In this document: positions 6,415-12,019 of the stretch, in pieces
Layout: each line of letters opens with the position of its first letter
Numbering within the stretch: position 1 is the stretch's first letter
DNA from: a virus
Reading direction: 5' to 3' (one strand)
Virus record (IMG/VR): IMGVR_UViG_3300012920_000208
Location: 1 to 27,139 of that record
Length of the DNA stretch: 27,139 nt
The notes under the pieces: generated by a model
The model's database searches: none
What the model was told of the DNA's origin: nothing
Seen by the model: the letters and a program-made list of their open reading frames with translations, nothing else
Made by a program: the position numbers and the translations under genes

Positions 6415-6684
6415 TTATGATCTTGAGCCTGAGAATCCTAATTCAAAAGATTCAGCTGGATGTTCTTCTATCCACATGTGACAGTTTCTACAAACTGGTA
6501 ACCATGTAGATGTTTCTAAGTGGTATACACCACGGCCATGTTTATGATGAACATCTGTAGCGTGCAAAGTACACTTATGTATTTTTGCATGACAGATAGG
6601 GTTGTCTTGTAAATACTGCCTACGTTTTTTACTATAGGCAGCATTTATCTTTGACATTTTATTTGAGACTTTTTTGATACTCAT
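6415..6684 (-). CDS. HNH-type zinc-binding nuclease-like protein
   Basis: An 89-residue protein with the HNH/treble-clef pattern: Cys31 and Cys38, then DVHHKHGRG (residues 44-52), then CRNCH (65-69) and IEEHP (72-76). HNH proteins are metal-dependent nucleases; in phages they can act in packaging, replication or homing. This small form with the HHKxGRG and CRxCHxWIExHP segments is common in Bacteroidetes phages. The start at 6684 keeps the IKKVSNK leader, which I remember as part of the family. An internal ATG at 6657 would avoid the 26-nt overlap with the upstream gene. Whether it cuts DNA cannot be told from sequence. Confidence 0.75.
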   Translation of the reverse strand: MSIKKVSNKMSKINAAYSKKRRQYLQDNPICHAKIHKCTLHATDVHHKHGRGVYHLETSTWLPVCRNCHMWIEEHPAESFELGFSGSRS

Positions 6685-7201
6685 TTGGTTTAATTGTAAA
6701 AAAGTTTCTAGGTAATAAACCTAAAGACATAAATTTTAAAACTACATCTTCATAGGTTATACCTAAGTCTTTGAATGTAAACGTATTCTTGAAATCATCT
6801 AAAGTTTCTTCTGCAGGTATACTTGCAATATACTGTGCTAAAGGACTGTGTTTAAATGTATTGCTAAGATAAGCATTTATTTTCTTATTGCTTATCATTT
6901 GCTTCCATCTATTGATTTCTACTTGTCCACGTTTCCATACTCTGGTTATTCTACGTCTTTTATCCCAATGAAGCTTCTTAACTTCTTCAGGTTTATAGAC
7001 ATTGAGACCATGTAGTACACGTTTAAACAAAAAATGTTGATAAGGATTAAGTTTACTGTATTCAAAAGAGTTTATTAGAGATGGTGGATGTAACTGATAT
7101 TCAGAATACAATCCTAGATATTGGTAACGCTCAATGCGTTTGGATAATTTTAGTTCTCTATCATTTAGTTTAAGTTTTTGGATTTGTTCATGAGATAACA
7201 T
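6659..7201 (-). CDS. hypothetical basic protein, 180 aa
   Basis: A 180-residue, Lys/Arg/Tyr-rich, mostly helical protein with no recognised domain. Notable segments are a basic stretch LHWDKRRRITRVWKRGQVEIN in the middle, suited to nucleic-acid contact, and a C-terminal helix-rich part with TFTFKDLGITYEDVVLKF. It overlaps the HNH gene by 26 nt and is the first gene downstream of the terminator at 7243-7282, so it probably begins a transcript that continues through HNH and the tRNAs. No promoter of the TAnnTTTG type was found before it. Function unknown. Confidence 0.65.
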   Translation of the reverse strand: MLSHEQIQKLKLNDRELKLSKRIERYQYLGLYSEYQLHPPSLINSFEYSKLNPYQHFLFKRVLHGLNVYKPEEVKKLHWDKRRRITRVWKRGQVEINRWKQMISNKKINAYLSNTFKHSPLAQYIASIPAEETLDDFKNTFTFKDLGITYEDVVLKFMSLGLLPRNFFTIKPNEYQKSLK

Positions 7202-7242
7202 ACTGTTTATTTTAGATATTAGTGATTTAATTAATGGTGTGT

Positions 7243-7282
7243 AAAAAATGAGGGTAGGTAGCTACTTAATTCACTACCTACC
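7243..7282 (-). terminator. rho-independent terminator after the SSB-like gene
   Basis: On the minus strand, GGTAGGTAG and CTACCTACC form a perfect 9-bp stem (7282-7274 with 7261-7253) around a 12-nt loop, followed by CTCATTTTTTAC. It lies 24 nt after the stop of the gene ending at 7306 and separates it from the next gene at 7201. Confidence 0.75.
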
Positions 7283-7305
7283 GCAGCATTCTTCAGAAAA
7301 ACTTA

Positions 7306-7890
7306 TTAAAGTTCAAAGGTTTCTTCTTCAAGAACCTCTTCTTTTTCTTCAACTACGTCTTCTACTACTGTATCACTAGTATCTTCTGTCTCAACTTCAT
7401 TTTCTTTCTCATCAACGTTGATTCCAAAAGCTTCAGCTGTTTTACCAGCCTCAATCTTTACTGCTGTCTCAGATCCATTAGCTTCTCTAATGTCTTGTCC
7501 ATTAGTGTGAGCTAATAGTACATCTTCTGCATCCACATTTGGTACAAAAAATGTTTTCCTATAAATAGGTTGACCATCTACACAGCATATAATACCTGTA
7601 TCACCAGCATATTTATAATCTCTATCTGGATCATTTTTGCTAAATGGTTCTAGTTGTTCTCTAATTATAATCTTACCTGATAATGATTCTCCTGCTTTGA
7701 AGCCCATTTCTTGTAAGTCTTCTAATTTACCATGGATTAATGTTGATACGTTTGAGCTTTTTACCCAACCGTTAACTCCAAATGTTACTCTTTTCTGACC
7801 TAATCTTACATAGCCATACTCTGAATTACTACTTGATTGACGGATAACATTTCCCATGTCATCAGCAATGATGTTTACTTGATTTTGCAT
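7306..7890 (-). CDS. probable single-stranded DNA-binding protein with acidic tail
   Basis: A 194-residue protein. Residues 1-125 are beta-rich with aromatic and basic residues (YGYVRLGQKRVTFGVNGWVK, then LSGKIIIREQLEPF). The last about 45 residues are highly acidic and end EEEVLEEETFEL-like, the layout of SSB proteins whose acidic tail recruits partners (usual tip DDDIPF). It lacks a plain bacterial SSB signature, so the assignment rests on architecture and on its place in the replication arm. The frame opens 29 codons earlier (7977), but that part overlaps the upstream gene and looks non-coding; ATG 7890 gives a sensible protein. A terminator follows at 7243-7282. Confidence 0.6.
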   Translation of the reverse strand: MQNQVNIIADDMGNVIRQSSSNSEYGYVRLGQKRVTFGVNGWVKSSNVSTLIHGKLEDLQEMGFKAGESLSGKIIIREQLEPFSKNDPDRDYKYAGDTGIICCVDGQPIYRKTFFVPNVDAEDVLLAHTNGQDIREANGSETAVKIEAGKTAEAFGINVDEKENEVETEDTSDTVVEDVVEEKEEVLEEETFEL

Positions 7891-7933
7891 TTTTAAAAAA
7901 TTTAATGGATTAATAAAATAATTGATTGATGAT

Positions 7934-8203
7934 TTAGCAATCATCTGAATGAAAATACGGGTCTTCCAGTTTTTCATATGCTTCTAATTCATCTAAAGCA
8001 GGTTCATGTTCTTCAATATGTTCTATTGATACTTTTTCTACTTTAGTATTACTATCAGCAAATGTGTTATAAAAAGGATTAACCACTTCTTTAGTATACG
8101 CTGAACTAAGGCCATTAAGATCATTATACTCATCATCTGTTAATGCTAAGTATTGCTCTACTGAACACTCAATTATTCTGCCGTTTGGAAGTTGTATTAT
8201 CAT
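7934..8203 (-). CDS. conserved-looking acidic hypothetical protein
   Basis: An 89-residue acidic protein that starts MIIQLPNGRIIECSVEQYLA followed by LTDDEYNDLNG. I recognise this N-terminal pattern (a short beta hairpin, then a helix 'VEQYLxLTDxE') from unannotated proteins of marine Bacteroidetes phages, but no function is known to me. The C-terminal part is a Glu-rich helix ending YFHSDDC. It lies 43 nt upstream of the SSB-like gene and is probably cotranscribed with it. A weak -7-like TATCTTTA lies just upstream (8230-8223 on the minus strand) without a convincing -33 box. Confidence 0.65.
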   Translation of the reverse strand: MIIQLPNGRIIECSVEQYLALTDDEYNDLNGLSSAYTKEVVNPFYNTFADSNTKVEKVSIEHIEEHEPALDELEAYEKLEDPYFHSDDC

Positions 8204-8311
8204 TCTTTATTTTATTGCTGTAAAGATAATAATATAAACTTCTTTGAGTCAGTATATATGAATGTATTTTAGTCCAATTGAAAAATAATAAGCATATATA
8301 TAGCTAACGTT

Positions 8312-8563
8312 TTATAATATTTGTAGCTTTCTGCCTATTCTAGAGATGTATTTATGTTGTTTTAACTCTTTTAACCATCTTTTAATAGAAGATTGACTTG
8401 AGTCAGCATCATCAGCTAATGTGCTAATAGATGGCCAACATAATCTGTTTTTATTTGCATAGCAACATAAAATACTATACAAACCTTTTGCTTGAATAGA
8501 TAAGTTAGGATCTGTTAACACTTTATGTTTAACAATTCCATACCTACTGCTCTTCTTGTACAT
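8312..8563 (-). CDS. helix-turn-helix (HTH_36-like) DNA-binding protein
   Basis: An 83-residue protein with the pattern of the HTH_36 family found in replication initiators and phage regulators: LSIQAKGLYSILCCYANKN, then CWPSISTLADDADSSQSSIK and RWLKELKQHKYISRIG. That is a first helix, a 'PSxxxLA' turn, a recognition helix and a wing. It is nearly all domain, so it may act as a small regulator or as a truncated initiator. It overlaps the 62-residue gene upstream by 20 nt and ends a four-gene run, followed by about 108 nt without a gene. Confidence 0.75.
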   Translation of the reverse strand: MYKKSSRYGIVKHKVLTDPNLSIQAKGLYSILCCYANKNRLCWPSISTLADDADSSQSSIKRWLKELKQHKYISRIGRKLQIL

Positions 8564-8732
8564 GATCTTTCAATAATCTAAGCAAAGCTAAGTTATTATC
8601 TTGCTCAGATTGTAATTTTAGATCTTTTAAAAAGAACTTTGTATTCATATAAGGCCCAAAATGTTTATGTTCATCCTGTTCCTTAAAGCTTTTATACTCT
8701 TTTTTAATTAATGTTATTGATAATTTTGGCAT
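8544..8732 (-). CDS. hypothetical charged protein, 62 aa
   Basis: A 62-residue, strongly charged helical protein (MPKLSITLIKKEYKSFKEQD; later a Leu-rich NNLALLRLLKDHVQEEQ). There is no recognised motif. It starts 1 nt after the stop of the 181-residue gene and overlaps the HTH gene by 20 nt, so it is translated as part of that unit. It may be a partner of the HTH protein, but only position suggests so. Confidence 0.55.
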   Translation of the reverse strand: MPKLSITLIKKEYKSFKEQDEHKHFGPYMNTKFFLKDLKLQSEQDNNLALLRLLKDHVQEEQ

Positions 8733-8733
8733 A

Positions 8734-9279
8734 TTAAAAGTTATCTGGGTTATCTATATGTTCTGTTGTACACAGACTAAGCTCTGTCTGTCTACCATTC
8801 TTATAATACTTTATAGCATTTTTAGTAATTCTGGTACAAAACATAGGATTTGTTTCATGTTCAACCTTTTTTAACTCTTTATTGGTATCATGATATAATA
8901 GATCAACCTTTATTCTGCTATAAAAAGGATTAAACTCTTTATCTGTTGACCAAGATGAATCACCTGTTACTATACCATACACTAATGTATGATCAGTAGG
9001 TAATAAACCCATATCCTCTAATATATCAACCTCATACTCTTTACCTACGTGGTAAGTTGGAGGTTTAACCTTAACATAATCACCAATTTTAAGTGACTTA
9101 TATTCTTTTTCTAATAACATTAGGTGTATTATAGCCTCTATTGAGGATACTGACAAATCATTTGCCAATATTTGTAATACATGCCTACTATTGCTGCTAA
9201 CTCTAAATTGACCAGAGTCAACAACTTTCTTAAATATAGTATGTACTACGTCTTTATGTAATGTATAAGTATCTGACAT
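8734..9279 (-). CDS. hypothetical protein, 181 aa, helical N-terminus and SH3-like barrel
   Basis: A 181-residue protein of unknown function. Residues 1-55 are helical (DVVHTIFKKVV and VLQILANDLSVSSIEAIIHL). Residues about 63-140 look like a small beta barrel: LKIGDYVKVKPPTYHVGKEY, then LVYGIVTGDSSW and IKVDLLYHD. The C-terminus is basic and ends HIDNPDNF. The 'GDYVKVKPP' start resembles SH3-like or KOW-type barrels. It is the first gene after a noncoding stretch with three hairpins (9307-9434), so its leader RNA may be structured. Confidence 0.65.
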   Translation of the reverse strand: MSDTYTLHKDVVHTIFKKVVDSGQFRVSSNSRHVLQILANDLSVSSIEAIIHLMLLEKEYKSLKIGDYVKVKPPTYHVGKEYEVDILEDMGLLPTDHTLVYGIVTGDSSWSTDKEFNPFYSRIKVDLLYHDTNKELKKVEHETNPMFCTRITKNAIKYYKNGRQTELSLCTTEHIDNPDNF

Positions 9280-9306
9280 AATTTAATTTTTAGTTATCAG
9301 AGAGCA

Positions 9307-9434
9307 CATACAGAAAACAAGTATGAGAAAACTGTATGGCTCCTGACATTGATTACACACAATCAACACAACCCCACAAGACCTAACTACACTAGCATTA
9401 TAAATTAATTATAATACTGGTGTTGTTAGTGGTC
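9307..9434. repeat. three consecutive inverted repeats in an intergenic gap
   Basis: Between the genes at 9279 and 9449 there are three separate stems. CATACAG/CTGTATG (9307-9313 with 9332-9338) is perfect over 7 bp. TTGATT/AATCAA (9349-9354 with 9361-9366) has a 6-nt loop. A long imperfect hairpin pairs 9383-9403 with 9409-9429: 21 positions, two mismatches and one G-U, loop ATTAA. GACC/GGTC at 9380-9383 and 9431-9434 can extend it. No T-tract follows on the minus strand, so simple termination does not explain it. It may be a structured leader or a small RNA. Confidence 0.5.
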
Positions 9435-9448
9435 CACCTGTGGAACTT

Positions 9449-9775
9449 TTACTTTTTATGGAATTCAATGGCAACGAATGGTAATACTAATACCCACTTA
9501 TTATAGTGACTAAACGATCCATCTACACCAAAAGCAATTCCAAAGATTGGTATAAAATCTACTGTTACTTTTGGTAATAGCTTTGTCTTACGCATCATTG
9601 TTAAATAAAATATTGCATTTAACCATGCTACTGCTAATACAAGGAATTCAAATAAGAATTTACCAAAACCTAGCCAACCATTATAATAATAGTTGCCTAA
9701 TGTTACTGCGGTTAATCCAAATGGTATTACTACCACGAATAACCATTTCATGCATACTCTGAAGAATGTTTTCAT
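9449..9775 (-). CDS. small multi-pass membrane protein
   Basis: A 108-residue, very hydrophobic protein with about three membrane segments: residues 11-30 (WLFVVVIPFGLTAVTLG), 37-58 (FGKFLFEFLVLAVAWLNAIF) and a less certain pair around 74-104 (FIPIFGIAFGV and WVLVLPFVAIEF). Short basic loops (MMRKTK) and the C-terminal HKK suggest an inside-facing tail. It starts 12 nt after the stop of the surface lipoprotein gene, so the two are probably cotranscribed. It could be a holin or an envelope exclusion factor; the pairing with a lipoprotein makes an envelope role plausible, but nothing proves it. Confidence 0.65.
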   Translation of the reverse strand: MKTFFRVCMKWLFVVVIPFGLTAVTLGNYYYNGWLGFGKFLFEFLVLAVAWLNAIFYLTMMRKTKLLPKVTVDFIPIFGIAFGVDGSFSHYNKWVLVLPFVAIEFHKK

Positions 9776-9787
9776 AATTGTTTTTTT

Positions 9788-10273
9788 TTAATTGTAGAAG
9801 ATAATAGTATCTCCTGAGTTAATATTAATATTTAGATCCCACGTCTTAAGATAAAAGCCTAATGTACCATGTGTAGCATTATAGCCAGAAATATCAGGTT
9901 CAGCTGATGCATAATAATGCTCAGTTGTACTGTGTATTTCTATATCTGGTTGTGAAATCATTGAGTTTAGGTTCCACTGCAACCATATATCATCACCATT
10001 TTCATAGCATTGACTACCGTTTTGTGGTAGACAATCAGCCATAAAAGCATTAAAGCTGGTATCCCATTTGGTTTGAGCGGTTACACCATTACTATCTATA
10101 TCATAATAACCCCTATACACCCAATGGTTATTTTGATAATCATATCCCATGCTGTATAACGATACATCTGTATTAGATAGTAGTTCTTGAACTGGACATA
10201 CTGGTTCAAGTTCTTCCTTTTGACAGGAAGTAAACGATAGGAGAATGCCTATACATATAATTAATTGTTTCAT
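9788..10273 (-). CDS. phage-encoded surface lipoprotein (LES-type export signal)
   Basis: A 161-residue protein with a textbook short lipoprotein signal, MKQLIICIGILLSFTSC with the lipidated Cys at 17, followed directly by QKEELE. This closely matches the lipoprotein export signal (consensus QKDDE) known to send Bacteroidetes lipoproteins to the outer face of the outer membrane. The mature part is beta-rich and aromatic with several Cys residues, resembling a small extracellular domain; no family was recognised. A surface lipoprotein made by an infecting phage could mask or block a receptor, as T5 Llp does in another host group (analogy only). It is followed 12 nt later by a membrane protein gene, and the candidate origin region lies upstream. 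Confidence 0.75.
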   Translation of the reverse strand: MKQLIICIGILLSFTSCQKEELEPVCPVQELLSNTDVSLYSMGYDYQNNHWVYRGYYDIDSNGVTAQTKWDTSFNAFMADCLPQNGSQCYENGDDIWLQWNLNSMISQPDIEIHSTTEHYYASAEPDISGYNATHGTLGFYLKTWDLNININSGDTIIFYN

Positions 10274-10353
10274 ATTTACTTGTTTATTTATTTGTGCAAT
10301 ATTGCGGGTACTATGCCTATCATCCTATAGAGGAAAGACAAAGTAATTATATA

Positions 10354-10421
10354 AGCCAACACACTGTAATTATATTTTTGTGGATAATGTGAATTCTCCC
10401 GCAATTACAGTTGTGTTAGCT
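10354..10421. repeat. large inverted repeat around a DnaA box
   Basis: AACACA-CTGTAATT (10358-10371) pairs with AATTACAG-T-TGTGTT (10403-10417) over 14 bp with a single bulged T at 10411. After one mismatch, three more pairs (AGC/GCT) extend it. The 31-nt loop (10372-10402) contains TGTGGATAA. The right arm also belongs to a competing repeat, CCCGCAAT, that pairs with 10301-10308. Confidence 0.7.
10379..10387 (-). promoter_or_regulatory. perfect consensus DnaA box
   Basis: Read on the minus strand, this 9-mer is TTATCCACA, identical to the high-affinity bacterial DnaA box. It lies in the loop of the large inverted repeat. Two one-mismatch copies elsewhere (near 2518 and 6468) are inside genes and are taken as chance. 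Confidence 0.5.
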
Positions 10422-10565
10422 ATATTTATATTATAGGTTGTAACAAAAGTTACAGTAGTGGTAAAAGGTGGTATTTTGTGGGTATAAGACCTATCTTTTT
10501 GTGTTACACACACATAAAATAAAATTTTACCACAGTTTTATGCAATAAATTGGCATAACGTGCTA

Positions 10566-10576
10566 TAGCTGGGGAG
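10566..10576. repeat. direct repeat copy 1 (TAGCTGGGGAG)
   Basis: TAGCTGGGGAG followed by AAGA. A second copy at 11100-11110 is followed by CAGA, giving 15 positions with one mismatch. The two copies bracket the 109-residue gene at 10706-11035. Runs of four G are rare in this AT-rich sequence. Confidence 0.45.
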
Positions 10577-10663
10577 AAGATGGCCGTAACTGTAGTTAGC
10601 AGAGCAGAAAGCAGATAAAATAGCAGTAACTTTTACTTGCATGCATTGCTTTTACTCTGTTAA

Positions 10664-10697
10664 CTAAAAGACAACAGAGCTGTTACACTCTGTTGCC
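10664..10697 (-). terminator. rho-independent terminator with an alternative pairing
   Basis: On the minus strand, GGCAACAGAG (10697-10688) pairs with CTCTGTTGTC (10679-10670) over 10 bp with one G-U, around an 8-nt loop, then TTTTAGTTA. It lies 8 nt past the stop of the gene at 10706. A third segment, AACAGAG on the minus strand (10661-10655), can pair with the same CTCTGTT arm, giving an attenuator-like alternative. Confidence 0.65.
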
Positions 10698-10705
10698 TAT
10701 TGTTA

Positions 10706-11035
10706 TTAGACACTCTCTACCCAACGCAGATTAGTTTCTTCCCCTGTGTTTAAATCTACTACAGGGTTATCACTTAATTTAAAGTTTGGCATTTCATCTC
10801 CTTGGTTGAGTTTGTTTTGCAAAGCTTTAATTGTAGGATGTTGTGCGTTCATCACTTTGTTTGTATCAGGGTCTATAAGACTTAAGATGCCAAAGGTTAC
10901 ATTACCTGTTGCTCTTGTTGCTACTGACATTCCTGCAAGCTCATTCTTCTTTGAAGTGATTGGCTTGTCTGATACAATGATGGTTGCTGTTCCTGTGTTC
11001 TCATTGATTCTTAATTTTCTGAAAAATACTGACAT
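10706..11035 (-). CDS. hypothetical protein, 109 aa, first gene of the minus arm
   Basis: A 109-residue protein starting MSVFFRKLRINENTGTATII. It alternates strands and turns and contains TRATGNVTFGILSLIDPDTN and a conserved-looking end with NLRWVESV. No family is recognised; the beta-rich, mildly charged make-up could suit a small nucleic-acid-binding or virion-associated protein. The frame opens 20 codons earlier (11095), but that extension falls in the G-rich intergenic DNA and is rejected in favour of ATG 11035. It is a single-gene unit with its own terminator (10664-10697) and is bracketed by copies of TAGCTGGGGAG. Confidence 0.65.
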   Translation of the reverse strand: MSVFFRKLRINENTGTATIIVSDKPITSKKNELAGMSVATRATGNVTFGILSLIDPDTNKVMNAQHPTIKALQNKLNQGDEMPNFKLSDNPVVDLNTGEETNLRWVESV

Positions 11036-11099
11036 AATTATTTTATTTAAAAGTTTATGGGCTCTCACATTGTTGTGGGGGTACCCGTTGTACAAATTT

Positions 11100-11110
11100 T
11101 AGCTGGGGAG
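11100..11110. repeat. direct repeat copy 2 (TAGCTGGGGAG)
   Basis: This is the partner of the copy at 10566-10576, in the same orientation and 534 bp away. It lies 65 nt upstream of the minus-strand gene start at 11035 and 165 nt upstream of the plus-strand gene at 11275. Confidence 0.45.
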
Positions 11111-11207
11111 CAGAATAGTAGAACCTTTCAAGCACGCAAAACACACAACTTTTTGGGGGGCAAAAAATTTTTTTTCCAGAAGGCGGGGACATCTTGTGAC
11201 TCAAAAA

Positions 11208-11250
11208 CTTTTATAGAATTTAAAAAATCACTATATTATTCTTATAAAAG
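11208..11250 (+). repeat. leader hairpin before the basic-protein operon
   Basis: CTTTTATAGAAT (11208-11219) pairs with ATTCTTATAAAAG (11238-11250) over 12 bp with one bulged T, around an 18-nt loop. It ends 24 nt before the ATG at 11275, so it would sit in the 5' leader of the late operon or act as a paired binding site. Confidence 0.45.
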
Positions 11251-11274
11251 AGTTACTAACTAAAATATGCCCCA

Positions 11275-11586
11275 ATGACTGAACCTAATGAAAAAGATGA
11301 TATCATGGATAGAATACAACAAATGCAATTAGATCAAATATTATTGGACAAGGCATATAATAATGCTTGGCTAATACTGTCCGGGCAGATCACCTTTGAT
11401 GAGCTATTAGGTCATAACTTCCAAAAAGAAGAGTCTATGATAATGGCTTTTGATCCTGAAAGAGGACCGAAAAAGGAAGAGTTAGAAAATATGATTGCAC
11501 ATTTCATTGAAACTGAACAGTATGAGAGGTGTGCAAAACTCACTGAGATATTGAATAAAACATACCCTAAATTAAGTTCAGAATAA
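11275..11586 (+). CDS. hypothetical acidic protein, UVR-like C-terminal helix pair
   Basis: A 103-residue acidic, helical protein and the first gene of the plus arm. The C-terminal about 40 residues (KKEELENMIAHFIETEQYER followed by CAKLTEILN) resemble the UVR motif of UvrB/UvrC, a helical hairpin that mediates protein contacts; the resemblance is in spacing and character only. Its TAA overlaps the ATG of the first Lys-rich gene (TAATG), so it is translated with that cassette. As the only acidic member beside five very basic proteins, it might act as a partner or chaperone for them (inference). Confidence 0.65.
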   Translation: MTEPNEKDDIMDRIQQMQLDQILLDKAYNNAWLILSGQITFDELLGHNFQKEESMIMAFDPERGPKKEELENMIAHFIETEQYERCAKLTEILNKTYPKLSSE

Positions 11587-11792
11587 TGGCACTAAAAAAA
11601 TCAAGTAAAAAGAAAAAAAGTACCGTAAATAGTAGTGGAAACTACACAAAACCGGGAATGCGTAAAAGATTATTTAACCAAATCAAAGCCGGAAGCAAAG
11701 GCGGAAGACCGGGACAATGGTCAGCACGTAAAGCTCAGATGTTAGCTAAACGTTACAAAGCTGCTGGTGGAGGTTATAAAAGTAAAAAGTAA
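11586..11792 (+). CDS. Lys-rich small basic protein 1
   Basis: A 68-residue, extremely basic protein. A Lys/Ser-rich N-terminus (MALKKSSKKKKSTVNSSG) leads to a Gly/Arg/Lys core, KGGRPGQWSARKAQMLAKRY, and an end GGGYKSKK. The 'GQWSARKAQ..A..Y...GGGYK' pattern is one I know from unannotated marine phage and giant-virus proteins. The composition resembles histone tails or phage core proteins, so DNA or RNA binding, perhaps packaged in the virion, is likely. It is joined to both neighbours by TAATG-type overlaps. Confidence 0.7.
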   Translation: MALKKSSKKKKSTVNSSGNYTKPGMRKRLFNQIKAGSKGGRPGQWSARKAQMLAKRYKAAGGGYKSKK

Positions 11793-12019
11793 TGGCACTT
11801 AAAAAGAAAAAGCCTGTAGCTGCAAAGGTAATGGCTAAAAGCGTATATAAGAAAGGCGGTTCAGTTGGATCTACTAAAGGTGTAAAAGCACCTGCAGGTT
11901 TTCACTGGATGAAAAGTGGATCTGGTTTTAAGCTTATGAAGCACTCTGGAAAGTTTGTACCTCACAAGGGAGCATCCCTAGTTGCTAAGTTTAAAGTACA
12001 GAAGAGACATAGCAAGTAA
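11792..12019 (+). CDS. Lys-rich small basic protein 2
   Basis: A 75-residue basic protein. A Lys/Ala start (MALKKKKPVAAKVMAKSVYK, nearly the same first residues as protein 1) is followed by GVKAPAGFHWMKSGSGFKLM and KHSGKFVPHKG. The GFHWMKSGSGFKLMKH segment looks like a small folded hairpin rather than a disordered tail. It starts on the stop codon of protein 1 and ends on the start of protein 3 (TAATG). A nucleic-acid-binding role is inferred from charge and context. Confidence 0.7.
   Translation: MALKKKKPVAAKVMAKSVYKKGGSVGSTKGVKAPAGFHWMKSGSGFKLMKHSGKFVPHKGASLVAKFKVQKRHSK

Larger units (their letters stand above)
10274..10705. other. 432-bp noncoding region, candidate replication origin
   Basis: No credible frame exists on either strand. 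The region holds a 17-bp interrupted stem (10354-10371 with 10403-10421), a perfect consensus DnaA box in its loop, ATTGCGGG/CCCGCAAT (10301-10308 with 10398-10405), TGTAAC/GTTACA (10439-10454), GTGGTAAAA/TTTTACCAC (10458-10466 with 10525-10533), TTATGC/GCATAA (10538-10558), palindromes GCTATAGC (10562) and TGCATGCA (10638), and six GTAAC/GTTAC words. The phage encodes a DnaA-domain-IV-like protein, so an origin is the favoured reading; a structured RNA or regulatory leader for the lipoprotein gene is the alternative. Confidence 0.45.
11036..11274. other. divergent intergenic region between the two genome arms
   Basis: Transcription switches here from minus to plus. The region has no gene, but it does have GGGTACCC (11079-11086), a second TAGCTGGGGAG (11100-11110), a homopolymer block T5-G6-C-A6-T8 (11150-11175) that can fold as TTTTTG/CAAAAA, and several G4-G6 runs on the plus strand that are unusual for this sequence. 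I found no TAnnTTTG promoter on either side, so the early promoters may be of another type. Confidence 0.6.

Noticed and set aside
6238-6420. A plus-strand frame with the peptide string VGLEPTR and GFEPRTYS
   Set aside because: This is the well-known false translation of the strand opposite tRNA genes; three complete tRNA cloverleaves cover it.
7306-7977. A longer version of the SSB-like protein starting at 7977
   Set aside because: The extra 29 residues overlap the upstream gene and include a hydrophobic stretch unlike the rest; ATG 7890 gives a clean start.
8280-8310. Possible hairpin AGC-ATATATAT-AGCT after the HTH gene
   Set aside because: Only three outer pairs form, and the AT core does not pair in register, so it is not a convincing terminator.
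10746-11263. Two overlapping plus-strand frames of 118 and 68 codons
   Set aside because: The first is antisense to the 109-residue gene and the second runs through the G-rich intergenic region with no protein-like features.
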